64,000 nt of DNA, taken from NCBI GenBank assembly GCA_947503575.1, contig CANNDZ010000001.1, positions 744,001-808,000 of the forward strand. Direction: 5' to 3'. The stretch is from an uncultured Kordiimonas sp. Its GTDB lineage: Bacteria; Pseudomonadota; Alphaproteobacteria; Sphingomonadales; Kordiimonadaceae. The first letter of the stretch is position 1; each line of letters starts with the position of its first letter. Below are positions 1-8,136 of this stretch, in pieces. Under the pieces are notes generated by a model. It was not told where the DNA came from and did no database searches. It was given only the letters and a program-made list of their open reading frames with translations. Made by a program: the position numbers and the translations under genes.

Positions 1-9
1 GAGCCAGTG

Positions 10-85
10 GATGCCGGGGTCAAGCCCCGGTATGACGGTGAGATGTATCAAGCCCCGGTAGGGCAAGTGAGCCCGGGGGTAGGCT
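10..85. repeat. REP-like palindromic intergenic repeat, with degenerate second copy
   Basis: CCGGGG-tcaag-CCCCGG forms a 6-bp stem with a 5-base loop, followed by a partial copy of the right arm (tcaagccccggtagggca) and a further GC-rich stretch. Similar 'ccggggtcaagccccgg' palindromes are common dispersed intergenic repeats in alphaproteobacterial chromosomes. It lies beyond the 3' end of the leftward lipoprotein gene and could also act as a transcription barrier. Only one locus in this window carries it. Confidence 0.55.
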
Positions 86-99
86 CCGTTTTCAGGGCA

Positions 100-1182
100 T
101 CATCGTACCGGCAAAGTTAGCGCAATGCCGCTGCCGCCGCTATCTTGTTGTGCCTGCAGGTTGAACAGAATACGCAGCATCATGAAAACTTCTTTACTGC
201 TGGTGTCGCCGCTGTCGATAGCAAACCAGGTGCCCAAATGGTTAACCGAAACAATTGCGGATGAGGGGCGGTTATTACTGGTTTTTACACGGAACCCGAG
301 CCGATCATGAACTTCACGGTCCTGGATGGCCGGGTCCAGCGTGTCCTCCTCAATAAAAGAGGACAAATACCGCATCACGCCGAGCAAAGGCCTGGTCTCA
401 AGCGCAAGGGTTGAGCTGTCGCCCTTTAAACCCAGCGAAAGCTTTACTTCACTGCTTTCAGGATCAAGGCCGAAGGTTTTATGAACCTCTGTCCAGTCCG
501 GGGACCGCCTGCCTTCGTCGGACAAAATCATTACCAAAGTGTCTGATTTTTCGCCTGCGACTTCAGTGCCGATAGTAATTTTGCCGGCTCTTTGCAGGTT
601 CCCGAGAGCAGACACTGCGCGCGTGAAGCGCCGGTACTCTGCAGGAAATCCGCTGGATTGACTATATTGCTGATCATAATTGCGAACACCATTGATCGAG
701 CGCGAAAGCGGCAGAAGAACAGTGTCCAGCGACCAGCCATTTTCCAGCAAAATGAAAATTGGAGGAAGCTTGATGGGCAGCAATAGCTCTTTTGAAAATT
801 CCCTGCCTAACAGGGGCTTGTAGACGATGGTTGGCTGCTCGGCATAACTGATGCTGGGCGATAGCCTGCCCGTGGATACCACGCTGCTGTCGAGTGTCGC
901 TTCCCCGCCCAGGCGGAATGTCAGATCCGGGGACACAGTGATGCTGTCAATTTGCATGAATACAGGGGCTTCGGAATGGCGCAGACGAACCAGATTTGCC
1001 AGCAGCTCTTCACGGTCTGTGGCGGCAATAACCTCGATATAGTTCCCGCGGCTTTCTTCCAAATATTGCGGCCCAAAGCTTGAGCAAGCTGCCAAATGCA
1101 GGCAAGCCAAAATGCCAAGGCCCCAGTTAATGCAGCTATGGCTTTTTGCCAATAACGCGTTCACGACACGTTCCAAATGCAT
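100..1182 (-). CDS. putative lipoprotein of unknown function
   Basis: A 360-residue protein I do not recognise. The N-terminus has a hydrophobic segment ending in a lipobox (LHLAAC, Cys at about residue 33), so it is probably exported and lipidated. The mature part is mixed alpha/beta without repeats, metal motifs or further membrane segments. It ends in a small-residue-rich tail before a TLPVR terminus. The gene stands alone, is transcribed leftward towards the REP-like repeat, and has 316 bases of upstream sequence. The ATG used is the one that gives a plausible lipoprotein signal, although the n-region is long. Function not assigned. Confidence 0.7.
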   Translation of the reverse strand: MHLERVVNALLAKSHSCINWGLGILACLHLAACSSFGPQYLEESRGNYIEVIAATDREELLANLVRLRHSEAPVFMQIDSITVSPDLTFRLGGEATLDSSVVSTGRLSPSISYAEQPTIVYKPLLGREFSKELLLPIKLPPIFILLENGWSLDTVLLPLSRSINGVRNYDQQYSQSSGFPAEYRRFTRAVSALGNLQRAGKITIGTEVAGEKSDTLVMILSDEGRRSPDWTEVHKTFGLDPESSEVKLSLGLKGDSSTLALETRPLLGVMRYLSSFIEEDTLDPAIQDREVHDRLGFRVKTSNNRPSSAIVSVNHLGTWFAIDSGDTSSKEVFMMLRILFNLQAQQDSGGSGIALTLPVR

Positions 1183-1498
1183 AGTTGTTCTCCGGCCCCT
1201 GATCGAGAATGATTGCTTTGTAATACGTACACTCTGGAGTTGAATGTAGGCACTTTCAAGAGGCGATTACCAGATGACTGGGCATCTGAAGATGTCAGGC
1301 AAGCCCAAGAAACCCTGAAGAAGGATGAGATTTAGCCACAATTTGCCTGTGTGCCTCGCTCAACTGATTGGGCTTCAGAGATGTTCTGTGATGGTCGGGT
1401 TGCGTGAGGCTCTTGTTTATTTTTGGGTGGCGATGATGCGCGGTGCTTTGATCAAGAAATAGACCGCCCGATAATGTGGCATTCAGCATTACGTTCGC
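1183..1498. other. intergenic region holding a decayed repeat fragment
   Basis: No gene supported. The 64-aa minus-strand ORF here has no recognisable features. Bases 1391-1450 resemble the 5' end of the PD40 gene at 4.8 kb and its remnant at 4.0 kb. The rest shows only a short inverted pair (aagcccaa / ttgggctt) around 1300-1375. Confidence 0.5.
1391..1450 (+). repeat. third, diverged copy of the PD40 gene 5' end
   Basis: This stretch aligns with 4019-4078 and 4761-4820 through shared strings such as cttgtttatttttgg and gatgatgcgcggtgcttt, with scattered substitutions and a 1-base gap. It covers only the segment around the PD40 gene start codon; flanking sequence is unrelated. It is a detached relic, not a gene. 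Confidence 0.7.
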
Positions 1499-1972
1499 TT
1501 ACATATCCTGCTGAATAAGTGGCAAATGCTTCTTTACAGGCGAAGACTGAATGATCGAAGAGTTGGTCATCGCAAAGGGGATGATTTTATCAATGAGCGC
1601 TTGCATATCTTCTATCGATGAAACATAGGCGCGGGCGAGGAAACAATCCTCCCCGGTGATGCGGTCACACTCCACAACTTCAGGTATGGTTTGGAGTAAC
1701 TTGGCAACCTTTTCCAATTGCCCCGGAATGGGCCGTATGCGCAGCCAACAGGCAATATGATACCCGAGTGCTTTAGGGTTGATCGAGATCGTATATCCTT
1801 CAATTATGCCTGCTTCTTCAAGCCTTTTTATGCGTTCCGCCACACTGGGCGGCGACAGCCCAATCATGCGACCAAGTTCTGCGTGGCTAATCCTGGCGTT
1901 GTCAAACAGGGCATCCATAATACGCGCGTCGACACTGTCGATTTTGCCACTTTCATAACGAAGGCGTTTCAT
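1499..1972 (-). CDS. Lrp/AsnC family transcriptional regulator
   Basis: 157 aa, normal length for the family. An N-terminal winged helix-turn-helix (about residues 12-60, DARIMDALFDNARISHAELG then LSPPSVAERIKRLEEAGII) is followed by a RAM/AsnC ligand-binding domain (about 65-145). The family controls amino-acid metabolism and transport as oligomers that bind an amino-acid effector. It is divergent from an EamA-type exporter gene 80 bases away across an AT-rich gap, the usual arrangement for a local regulator of its neighbour. That target is inferred from position. Confidence 0.93.
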   Translation of the reverse strand: MKRLRYESGKIDSVDARIMDALFDNARISHAELGRMIGLSPPSVAERIKRLEEAGIIEGYTISINPKALGYHIACWLRIRPIPGQLEKVAKLLQTIPEVVECDRITGEDCFLARAYVSSIEDMQALIDKIIPFAMTNSSIIQSSPVKKHLPLIQQDM

Positions 1973-2052
1973 TAATTTAGCCTTTAAAAATTAGAAAAAA
2001 AATAACTATCACATTTTAACATCTATATCAAAGACCGGAATAGCATTGGATA

Positions 2053-2940
2053 ATGCGTGGCTTAACAACGATGCAGTATTATATGACGCAACCACCGTTC
2101 ACGAAATTGGCCGAGACCTTGCCGCCGCACGCCTGGTTCGGTGTTAGCGCGGTTTTCCATTACCTTGGTCCGTCGTTCGCCGTTCTGTTGTTTCCGGCTA
2201 TTGGTGTATTTGGGGTGGCCTGGATGCGGATTGCGTTTGCGGCGATTATATTTGAACCGTTCACCCGACCAATTGACACCATCCGTACCACCGATAACGC
2301 GACACGTCTTCTGCTCGTTGGGCTGGGCGCCTGCCTTGCCGTCATGAACACGTCATTTTATCTGGCGCTTGATAGGCTTCCTATGAGTTTGGTAGCAGCG
2401 ATTGAGTTCGTTGGTACAATTGGGGTCGCTCTTTACGGCCTGCGTACGCGCCGGAATATGGTTGCATTAGCACTCTCTGTTCTAGGGGTTTTCATCCTTA
2501 TTGACGTCAAATGGTCGAGCGACCCGCTGGGGTTATTTTGGGCTTTTCTGAACGGCGTGTTTTTTGTTGGCTACGTCGTTCTTGGTCATAAAGTGTCTGA
2601 ACATGGTGCCGGCGATGGCATTAAGCTGCTGGGGGCGGCAATGTTGATCGCTTTCATCTTTATTATGCCCGTTGGGTTCGTCGAGGCAGCAGGCGCGTTT
2701 GGCGCTTCTGAACTCATTCTTGCGGGCATTGCCGTTGCGCTCTGTTCGTCTGTTGTGCCGTATGTCTGTGACCAGCTTGCCATGTCGCGCTTACCACGGT
2801 CGAGCTTTGCGCTTCTCCTCGCTTTGCTGCCCGCAACGGCGACGGTCATAGGCGTAATCGTGCTCGGACAAATCCCATCCTCAACAGATATTGCGGGCAT
2901 CGCCTTCGTGATGATCGGTATCGCGATCCACAGGTCGTGA
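2053..2940 (+). CDS. EamA/DMT family transporter, RhtA-like amino-acid exporter candidate
   Basis: 295 aa with about ten hydrophobic segments arranged as two EamA repeats, typical of the drug/metabolite transporter superfamily in the inner membrane. The layout (a FGVAWMRI-type first repeat, a GLGACLAVMNTSFYLALDRLP segment, a second repeat ending in GIAFVMIGIAIH) resembles threonine/homoserine exporters. The divergent Lrp-type gene supports amino-acid efflux, but the substrate is inferred. No strong Shine-Dalgarno precedes the annotated ATG; ATGs at 2071 or 2083 are possible. Confidence 0.85.
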   Translation: MRGLTTMQYYMTQPPFTKLAETLPPHAWFGVSAVFHYLGPSFAVLLFPAIGVFGVAWMRIAFAAIIFEPFTRPIDTIRTTDNATRLLLVGLGACLAVMNTSFYLALDRLPMSLVAAIEFVGTIGVALYGLRTRRNMVALALSVLGVFILIDVKWSSDPLGLFWAFLNGVFFVGYVVLGHKVSEHGAGDGIKLLGAAMLIAFIFIMPVGFVEAAGAFGASELILAGIAVALCSSVVPYVCDQLAMSRLPRSSFALLLALLPATATVIGVIVLGQIPSSTDIAGIAFVMIGIAIHRS

Positions 2941-2983
2941 GGTCACATTTTAATTGTTTGGAAAGAAGAAAGAAACCAGAACC

Positions 2984-3946
2984 ATGGACTATAAACGGCT
3001 AGGAAAAACGGGGCTTGAGGTCTCAAATATTGCACTCGGGACGATGACATTTGGTGACGGCGCGGATGAAGCGATGAGCGGTGCAGTTTACGCAAAGGCG
3101 CGCGACCATGGCATAAATTTGTTTGATTGCGCCAATGTCTATGCCGGTGGGGAGGCTGAAAAAATTCTTGGCCGCCTCATCAATGGTCACCGTCACGACG
3201 TCATTATAACCTCCAAAGCCTATTATCCGATGAGCGACAAGCCCAACGACCGGGGTCTTAGTCGCAAACATCTGAGGCAAAACCTGGATGCCAGTCTCCA
3301 ACGCCTCAATATAGACTATATAGATATCTATTTTCTCCACGGGTTCGATACCATGACGCCTCTTGAGGAGAGTATTAGCGCGCTGGCCGATTTTGTACGC
3401 GAGGGCAAGATACTTTACCTCGGTATCAGCAACTTTGCGGCGTGGCAGGTGATGAAAGCAATCAGCGTCGCAAAGGCGTTGGGCACAGATATCCACTGCA
3501 TACAACCCATGTACAATCTCCTTAAGAGGCAGGCGGAGGTAGAACTTTTCCCAATGGCGGCATCTGAAGACCTTGGCGTGCTGGCTTATGGTCCGGTTGC
3601 CGGCGGGCTTTTGACAGGCAAGTATCTTGCGGGCCAGCCACAGGAGGGACGGTTTAATGACAGTAAGGATTATCAGGAGCGATATAAAGGCGACCTGATT
3701 GCAAACTCAGTGGCAAAATTTAATATGCTTGCTGAAGAATACGGACATAAACCTTCTAGTCTCGCAATAGCGTGGGCAGCATCTCATCCCTCGGTTACTG
3801 CGCCGCTCATTGGTGCCAGAACACCCGAGCAATTGACAGATGGCCTTGCCGCCAGCGAGGTTCCCCAAACAGATGCGCTTTGGCAGGCATTGTCGCGGCT
3901 CGTTCCCGCGCCTGCCGCTGCAAATGACAGAAATGACGAAGACTGA
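2984..3946 (+). CDS. aldo/keto reductase
   Basis: 320 aa counted from the ATG at 2984, which has a purine-rich ribosome site upstream; the ORF track extends to a TTG at 2954. An (alpha/beta)8 NADPH-dependent oxidoreductase that reduces aldehydes or ketones. The catalytic tetrad is visible: Asp48 and Tyr53 (NLFDCANVYAGG), Lys78 (IITSKAYY), His119 (IYFLHGF). SNF and the GPVAGGLLTGK segment match the YajO/aryl-alcohol-dehydrogenase-like branch. Physiological substrate unknown. A 29-base stretch of its 3' part (3783-3811) is repeated at 4682-4710, part of the local duplication. Confidence 0.93.
   Translation: MDYKRLGKTGLEVSNIALGTMTFGDGADEAMSGAVYAKARDHGINLFDCANVYAGGEAEKILGRLINGHRHDVIITSKAYYPMSDKPNDRGLSRKHLRQNLDASLQRLNIDYIDIYFLHGFDTMTPLEESISALADFVREGKILYLGISNFAAWQVMKAISVAKALGTDIHCIQPMYNLLKRQAEVELFPMAASEDLGVLAYGPVAGGLLTGKYLAGQPQEGRFNDSKDYQERYKGDLIANSVAKFNMLAEEYGHKPSSLAIAWAASHPSVTAPLIGARTPEQLTDGLAASEVPQTDALWQALSRLVPAPAAANDRNDED
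3783..3811 (+). repeat. left copy of short AKR-derived repeat
   Basis: Bases inside the AKR gene (ctcatccctcggttactg then cgccgctcatt) recur at 4682-4710 with a single mismatch. The match ends exactly where the second copy jumps to sequence matching 3969 onwards. It marks the left edge of a tandem duplication whose second unit lost about 157 bases. Confidence 0.85.
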
Positions 3947-3968
3947 TTGCGGTAATAAAGGATGCAAC

Positions 3969-4188
3969 AAATCCATGGTCAAAGCCGTAACGTCTACTGC
4001 ATTGACTTTACCCTGCATGATCGGGTTGACTTATGGTCTCGTTTATTTTTGGGGTGGTGATGATGCGCGGTGCTTTACTTTTTTCATTTCTTTTTCACGC
4101 GCGGTAACGACATCATGTGGGTTGATGCGCAAATATTGGATAGCTATCGAGGCCAATAGAGGAACGGCGCTTCCATTTGCAAATTGGC
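3969..4188 (+). pseudogene. PD40 gene remnant with 836-bp internal deletion
   Basis: This copy matches 4711-4837 (upstream region and the 5' end of the intact PD40 gene) and then jumps directly to 5666-5766 (its 3' end). The junction is an 8-base direct repeat, TTCTTTTT, present in the intact gene at 4830-4837 and 5666-5673, exactly 836 bases apart. Because 836 is not a multiple of three, the remnant's frame is broken and it stops after about 14 codons at 4105. The ORF track reads through part of it in another frame as an artificial N-terminal extension of the VOC gene. Confidence 0.9.
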
Positions 4189-4250
4189 CCACCCAAAAAA
4201 ATGCAGTAAACCTGTTACAACAAACAATTGTCGAAAGGGGACCCTGCAGC

Positions 4251-4667
4251 ATGATTGCCTATGTCACTGTCGGTGCTGATGACATCGCGCGCGCGAAACG
4301 CTTTTACTCTGCGTTTCTGCCAGCCCTTGATTACGAACTGACAGAGAGCACAGAGGGCCTCGCTTATGCGCTGCCCCAACAGGCGGGCCAATCAGTTTGT
4401 TCGCCGGATTTGTATGTTAAGCCAACCTTCGATGGACGGCCGGCCTCCGCCGGGAACGGTGCGATGATCGCGTTTGAGGCTCGCAGTCAACAGCAGGTTC
4501 GTGACCTTCACGCCGCCGCGCTTTCCGCGGGCGGCCAGGATGAGGGCCAGCCGGGCTTCCGTGCAAGGTATGGACCCCATTTTTATGTCAGCTACCTGCG
4601 CGACCCTCAAGGCAACAAGATCGCCCTGTTCTCCAGCGATCCGAACGAACCGGGGCGAGACGGATAA
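4251..4667 (+). CDS. VOC family protein (glyoxalase/bleomycin-resistance fold)
   Basis: 138 aa from the ATG at 4251, preceded by GAAAGGGG about ten bases upstream. The 275-aa ORF in the track runs back through the PD40 remnant and should not be used. One vicinal-oxygen-chelate domain: start MIAYVTVGADDIARAKRFYS, end YVSYLRDPQGNKIALFSS. Members bind a metal and act as lyases, dioxygenases or resistance proteins; this one carries no signal peptide and is presumably cytoplasmic. Substrate unknown. It lies between the two units of the scarred duplication. Confidence 0.88.
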   Translation: MIAYVTVGADDIARAKRFYSAFLPALDYELTESTEGLAYALPQQAGQSVCSPDLYVKPTFDGRPASAGNGAMIAFEARSQQQVRDLHAAALSAGGQDEGQPGFRARYGPHFYVSYLRDPQGNKIALFSSDPNEPGRDG

Positions 4668-4681
4668 GGCGGTGCTTCGCG

Positions 4682-4710
4682 CTCATCCCTCGGTTACTGC
4701 GACGCTCATT
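4682..4710 (+). repeat. right copy of AKR-derived repeat, joined to the PD40 upstream region
   Basis: Matches 3783-3811 of the aldo/keto reductase gene. The next base (4711) matches 3969, so 157 bases (3812-3968), including the AKR 3' end and its stop, are missing from this copy. It is non-coding here and lies in the leader of the PD40 gene. Confidence 0.85.
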
Positions 4711-4804
4711 AAATTCATGGTCAAAGCCGTAACGTCTACTGCATTGACTTTACCCTGCGCGATCGGGTTGACTTATGGTCTCGTTTATTTTTGGGGTGGT
4801 GATG

Positions 4805-5737
4805 ATGCGCGTTGTTTTGCTTTTTTCAATTCTTTTTGGTGTCTTTAGTCCATCTGCTTTTGCCCAGGACGCTTCTAATCAGAACGACTGGCCCGAGCTC
4901 AAGGGTGACTATTTGGGGCAGCCGGTGCCGGGAACCACGCCGCAGGTTTTTGCCCCCGGCCTCATCTCGCTTGATGGCGAGCGGGAGCTGAACTCCGTTT
5001 TCTCGCCGGATGGGCGCATTTTCATGTTCTCCCGCGTGGTAGAAGGCACCTTCAAGATGTTTTTCAGCTTTCGCCGCAATGATGGCACCTGGCAGGCACC
5101 GCGCATGGCCGCGCTTTCGAGGACATTTCCCGCCCACCGGGATGTGGACATGGTGTTTTCACCGGACGGTGACTGGCTGTATTTTATCTCTGACCGGCCG
5201 CTCAAGGGCTATTCGCTGGAGCGCTATAATATTTGGCGCAGCCGCATCACGCCCGATGGCCTGCATGACCCAGAGCCCCTTGGGGCGCACATTAATGGCC
5301 CCGGCCATGAGCTGTATCCCATGATGGTCGGCGATGGCAGCCTCTACTTCTCTGCCGTGCGGGACAACAGCCTTGGCCGGCGCGACAGCTACCGCGCGCA
5401 GTACGCAAATGGCAAATTTGAAACGCCGGTTAATCTGGGGCCCGGCATCAACAGCGACGTGGACGAGGGCGACATTTACGTCAGCTCGGATGAAAGCTAC
5501 ATCATTCATGTGGCATCAGGCAGGCTGGATGGTTTGGGCGACGGTGACCTTTATATCAGCTTCCGCCAGGCGGACGGCACCTGGGGCCAAGGTGTGAACA
5601 TGGGCCCCAACATCAACACAGACGGGATTGATTATTGCCCGATGGTAACTCCAGACGGGAAATACTTCTTTTTCACGCGTGGTAACGACATCATGTGGGT
5701 TGATGCGCAGATATTGGATAGCTATCGCAGCCAGTAG
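4805..5737 (+). CDS. secreted PD40/TolB-like beta-propeller protein
   Basis: 310 aa from the ATG at 4805, placed five bases after GGGGTGG and giving a clean signal peptide (MRVVLLFSILFGVFSPSAFA, cut before QDA). The track start at 4775 would add ten residues. The mature protein has repeated PD40/WD40-like blades: FSPDGRIFMFSR, FSPDGDWLYFISDR, SSDESYIIHVASGR, TPDGKYFFFTRG. Such periplasmic propellers bind proteins or polysaccharides; no catalytic residues can be assigned. Its flanks are duplicated upstream, where a deleted copy survives, so the gene may once have been present twice. Confidence 0.85.
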   Translation: MRVVLLFSILFGVFSPSAFAQDASNQNDWPELKGDYLGQPVPGTTPQVFAPGLISLDGERELNSVFSPDGRIFMFSRVVEGTFKMFFSFRRNDGTWQAPRMAALSRTFPAHRDVDMVFSPDGDWLYFISDRPLKGYSLERYNIWRSRITPDGLHDPEPLGAHINGPGHELYPMMVGDGSLYFSAVRDNSLGRRDSYRAQYANGKFETPVNLGPGINSDVDEGDIYVSSDESYIIHVASGRLDGLGDGDLYISFRQADGTWGQGVNMGPNINTDGIDYCPMVTPDGKYFFFTRGNDIMWVDAQILDSYRSQ

Positions 5738-5847
5738 AGAAACCGACCTTCAATTTACAAATTGGCTTGAACCATAAAGGCGCGTTCAATGAAAGAGCCG
5801 ACCCTAAGCGTAAAAGTGTAACTATTTTCGCCCATTCTGGAGGGAAC

Positions 5848-7041
5848 ATGACCCAATCGCAAATCCATCCTGATCAGGGCGTCTTCGTGCCAAAGCCAAC
5901 AGAGGTCAAGCAACGGTTCAACAGTTTGGACGTGCTGAGAGGTTTTGCGGTCCTTGCCATTTTTGCCGTTAATATCAAGATGATGGCGAACGGCTTTAAT
6001 CACTATCGGTTTAGTTCGTTTTGGGAGGGCGATGCCGCGCCTTTAATCGCGTGGCTGCTGTCGAACTTTGTCCACGGCAAGTTCATAACCATCTTCACGG
6101 TTCTTTTCGGGGCTGGCCTTGCCCTGCTTCTCGCCCGTGATGAACCCGTGCCCGTAGGGATCGTCCTGCGGCGCCTGTTTTGGCTGGCGGTGTTTGGGGG
6201 TATTCATCTGATTTTCATCCGAGAGGGCGACATTCTGATCTGGTATGCGCTCGTGGGATTTCTGGCCGTGCCCTTTGCCAAGCTGTCCAGTCGATCATTG
6301 TTTACTGTGGGTCTTGGCCTTCAGGTTTTGGTTTTCATCTACTACACCGTTGCCCCCTTGTCGGACACCGACATACCGACCCTGTGGCTGGCCACGCCAG
6401 ACGCGCATCAAGACGTTGCTGCCATTATGCTGGGACCCGTATCCGGGCAGATCGCCGCACGGCTAGAGGCTGCACCCTACTATATGGTCGACCTGCTTTT
6501 GGTCGGTGGGTTCTGGATCGAAACGCTGGGTAAAATGTTATTAGGTATGGCGTTTCTAAAATCGGGCTTCCTTGGCGGAAGGTTGCCTATCAAACACTAT
6601 ATTCTTTGGGGCGTTTTGGGCCTTTTCATCGCAACGGCAAATGATTTGCTGACCCCTTTTCTTGATGTGGAAGACAAGCTGCAAGGCGTTGTCCTGAGTA
6701 TAACAAGCTTCGCTCACTATTACGGCGGTGCCTTGGCTTGGAGTGCTCTTATCATTGGGTGTGTGTCCATGGGCTGGAAAGGTAGCTGGTTAGCGGCGGT
6801 AGGACGCACAGCCTTCACGGTTTATATCCTTCAGTCGGTGATCGGGCTTCTTTTGTTTTCAAGCCTCGGCTTTGGGTTGTTTGGTCAGCTGTCGCTTTTT
6901 CAGCTCATGATCGTCACGCTAATTGTTTGGGGCTTCTTTCTTTGTGCTGCGCCTCTTTGGCTTCGCTATTTCCGCTTCGGCCCCCTTGAATGGATATGGC
7001 GCTCATTGACCTATCAAAAGGTCCAGCGCTTTAGACGATAG
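5848..7041 (+). CDS. DUF418 domain-containing membrane protein
   Basis: 397 aa from the ATG at 5848, with GGAGGG four bases upstream; the track's start at 5767 lacks a ribosome site. Multiple transmembrane helices. The N-terminus RFNSLDVLRGFAVLAIFAVN is the hallmark of the DUF418/YeiB family, and the C-terminal part carries the DUF418 signature (GRTAFTVYILQSVIG then RYFRFGPLEWIWRSLTY). The family is related to acyltransferase-3/heparan-acetyltransferase-type membrane proteins, but its function is not settled. Convergent with the following methyltransferase, separated by five bases. Confidence 0.9.
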   Translation: MTQSQIHPDQGVFVPKPTEVKQRFNSLDVLRGFAVLAIFAVNIKMMANGFNHYRFSSFWEGDAAPLIAWLLSNFVHGKFITIFTVLFGAGLALLLARDEPVPVGIVLRRLFWLAVFGGIHLIFIREGDILIWYALVGFLAVPFAKLSSRSLFTVGLGLQVLVFIYYTVAPLSDTDIPTLWLATPDAHQDVAAIMLGPVSGQIAARLEAAPYYMVDLLLVGGFWIETLGKMLLGMAFLKSGFLGGRLPIKHYILWGVLGLFIATANDLLTPFLDVEDKLQGVVLSITSFAHYYGGALAWSALIIGCVSMGWKGSWLAAVGRTAFTVYILQSVIGLLLFSSLGFGLFGQLSLFQLMIVTLIVWGFFLCAAPLWLRYFRFGPLEWIWRSLTYQKVQRFRR

Positions 7042-7046
7042 AGCCT

Positions 7047-7847
7047 TTAAACCGGTTCAGCGACAATCACATAATTACGGCAATGACGCAGTGCCCCGTC
7101 AGCGTTTATCATATCAAGCGCCGCCGTGCGCAAGGTTTCACCGCGTTGTTTCAGCGCCTGCGCCAGCGTGCGATCAGTTACCATTTCAAGCCCGCGCGAA
7201 CTTAAATCAATCTGCGCATTTACGAATTTTTGTTTGTACCCAATAGTGAAGTGCTTGACCGCTTGCACTGCAAAGCCAGAGCGTTGCAACGTATCCACCA
7301 CCCACTGCGCGGGGTATTCCCGGTAGGGCCTGTGCCCAGACAGCAAAACGCAGGCGTCGCGGTGACGACCAATTTCCCATATGATCTGCCCTGCCTTTGT
7401 TTCAGGGCGTATGGTAGGCACGTAGGGCTCAAGGCCTGTGATATAAAGCGTGCCGCGTGTCAACGGCCTGAGCCGTGCAAACAGATACGGCTGGAAATAA
7501 GGGGCAAACCCTTCAATAGCCCCCAGCAAATAGTCCGCAAGAACGGTGTCAAACACCTCGTCTTTCAGCAGGGTTGCATCAGCCCAATTGCCCTCCACGA
7601 CTTGGTCTTTTGGTCGCTGTTTGGCGGCAAACTCTTCGCGTACCCAATCGGCCTCATTGGCGGAGCCGGTGACAGCTGTCCAGCGCTCGGTCGGCAGCCC
7701 GGCTACCCAGCTAAGGGAATTAACGCCGGTTCCCGCATCAAGCACCGCGCCCCACGGGCGGTCGCCCTGCATCTGTTCGATATGGCGGTACAGGGCTGAA
7801 TGTTTGCGGTCTTTCATGGGTGGCGCCTCAAGTGTCATGGTAAGCAT
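7047..7847 (-). CDS. class I SAM-dependent methyltransferase
   Basis: 266 aa, or about 256 if the second or third Met (MKDRKH) is used. A Rossmann-type SAM-binding motif AVLDAGTGVNSLSW lies near residues 34-47, with an acidic turn after strand 2 and VFDTVLADYLLGAIEGF at motif IV. The C-terminal half (YVPTIRPETKAGQIIWEIGRHRDACVL) has no specificity signature I can name. No signal peptide. The substrate (small molecule or protein) is unknown. The gene is convergent with DUF418 and separated by about 290 bases from the cytochrome gene. Confidence 0.85.
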   Translation of the reverse strand: MLTMTLEAPPMKDRKHSALYRHIEQMQGDRPWGAVLDAGTGVNSLSWVAGLPTERWTAVTGSANEADWVREEFAAKQRPKDQVVEGNWADATLLKDEVFDTVLADYLLGAIEGFAPYFQPYLFARLRPLTRGTLYITGLEPYVPTIRPETKAGQIIWEIGRHRDACVLLSGHRPYREYPAQWVVDTLQRSGFAVQAVKHFTIGYKQKFVNAQIDLSSRGLEMVTDRTLAQALKQRGETLRTAALDMINADGALRHCRNYVIVAEPV

Positions 7848-8136
7848 CGCTTATAGGCGCGCGCCCGAGGCTTGACAATGTACCACAGTGCTATTTGAGT
7901 CCCTTTGGAATGAAGGCAGCCTTCCCTCGATGGCGCAGCCTGTTTTTGTTGCCTGCATGAGTGGAAATTTTAACCGGTAGGCCATAGACTTAGGTTTAAA
8001 TGAGGCATCTGGCCCCTAGCCTTTCGCGGCTCTTATGCTAGGCTGCTATCACTCAGTAGTATAGTATAGCATTCCAGTATGGGAGCCTGATTGCGGCACG
8101 CGCTCAAGGCAGGCGAACCAGGAAAGACGGAAAGGT
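7848..8136. other. divergent intergenic region, no gene seen
   Basis: It holds the promoters of the leftward methyltransferase and the rightward cytochrome gene. AT-rich tracts (agtagtatagtatagc near 8055) could include a -10 element, but no convincing promoter pair, operator or RNA could be called. Confidence 0.4.

Noticed and set aside
1295-1489. 64-aa minus-strand ORF
   Set aside because: Covers the relic repeat at 1391-1450, with no ribosome site and no domain features.
3840-4667. 275-aa ORF joining AKR 3' end, PD40 debris and the VOC domain
   Set aside because: The first 137 residues are out-of-frame AKR and remnant DNA; the VOC start at 4251 has its own ribosome site.
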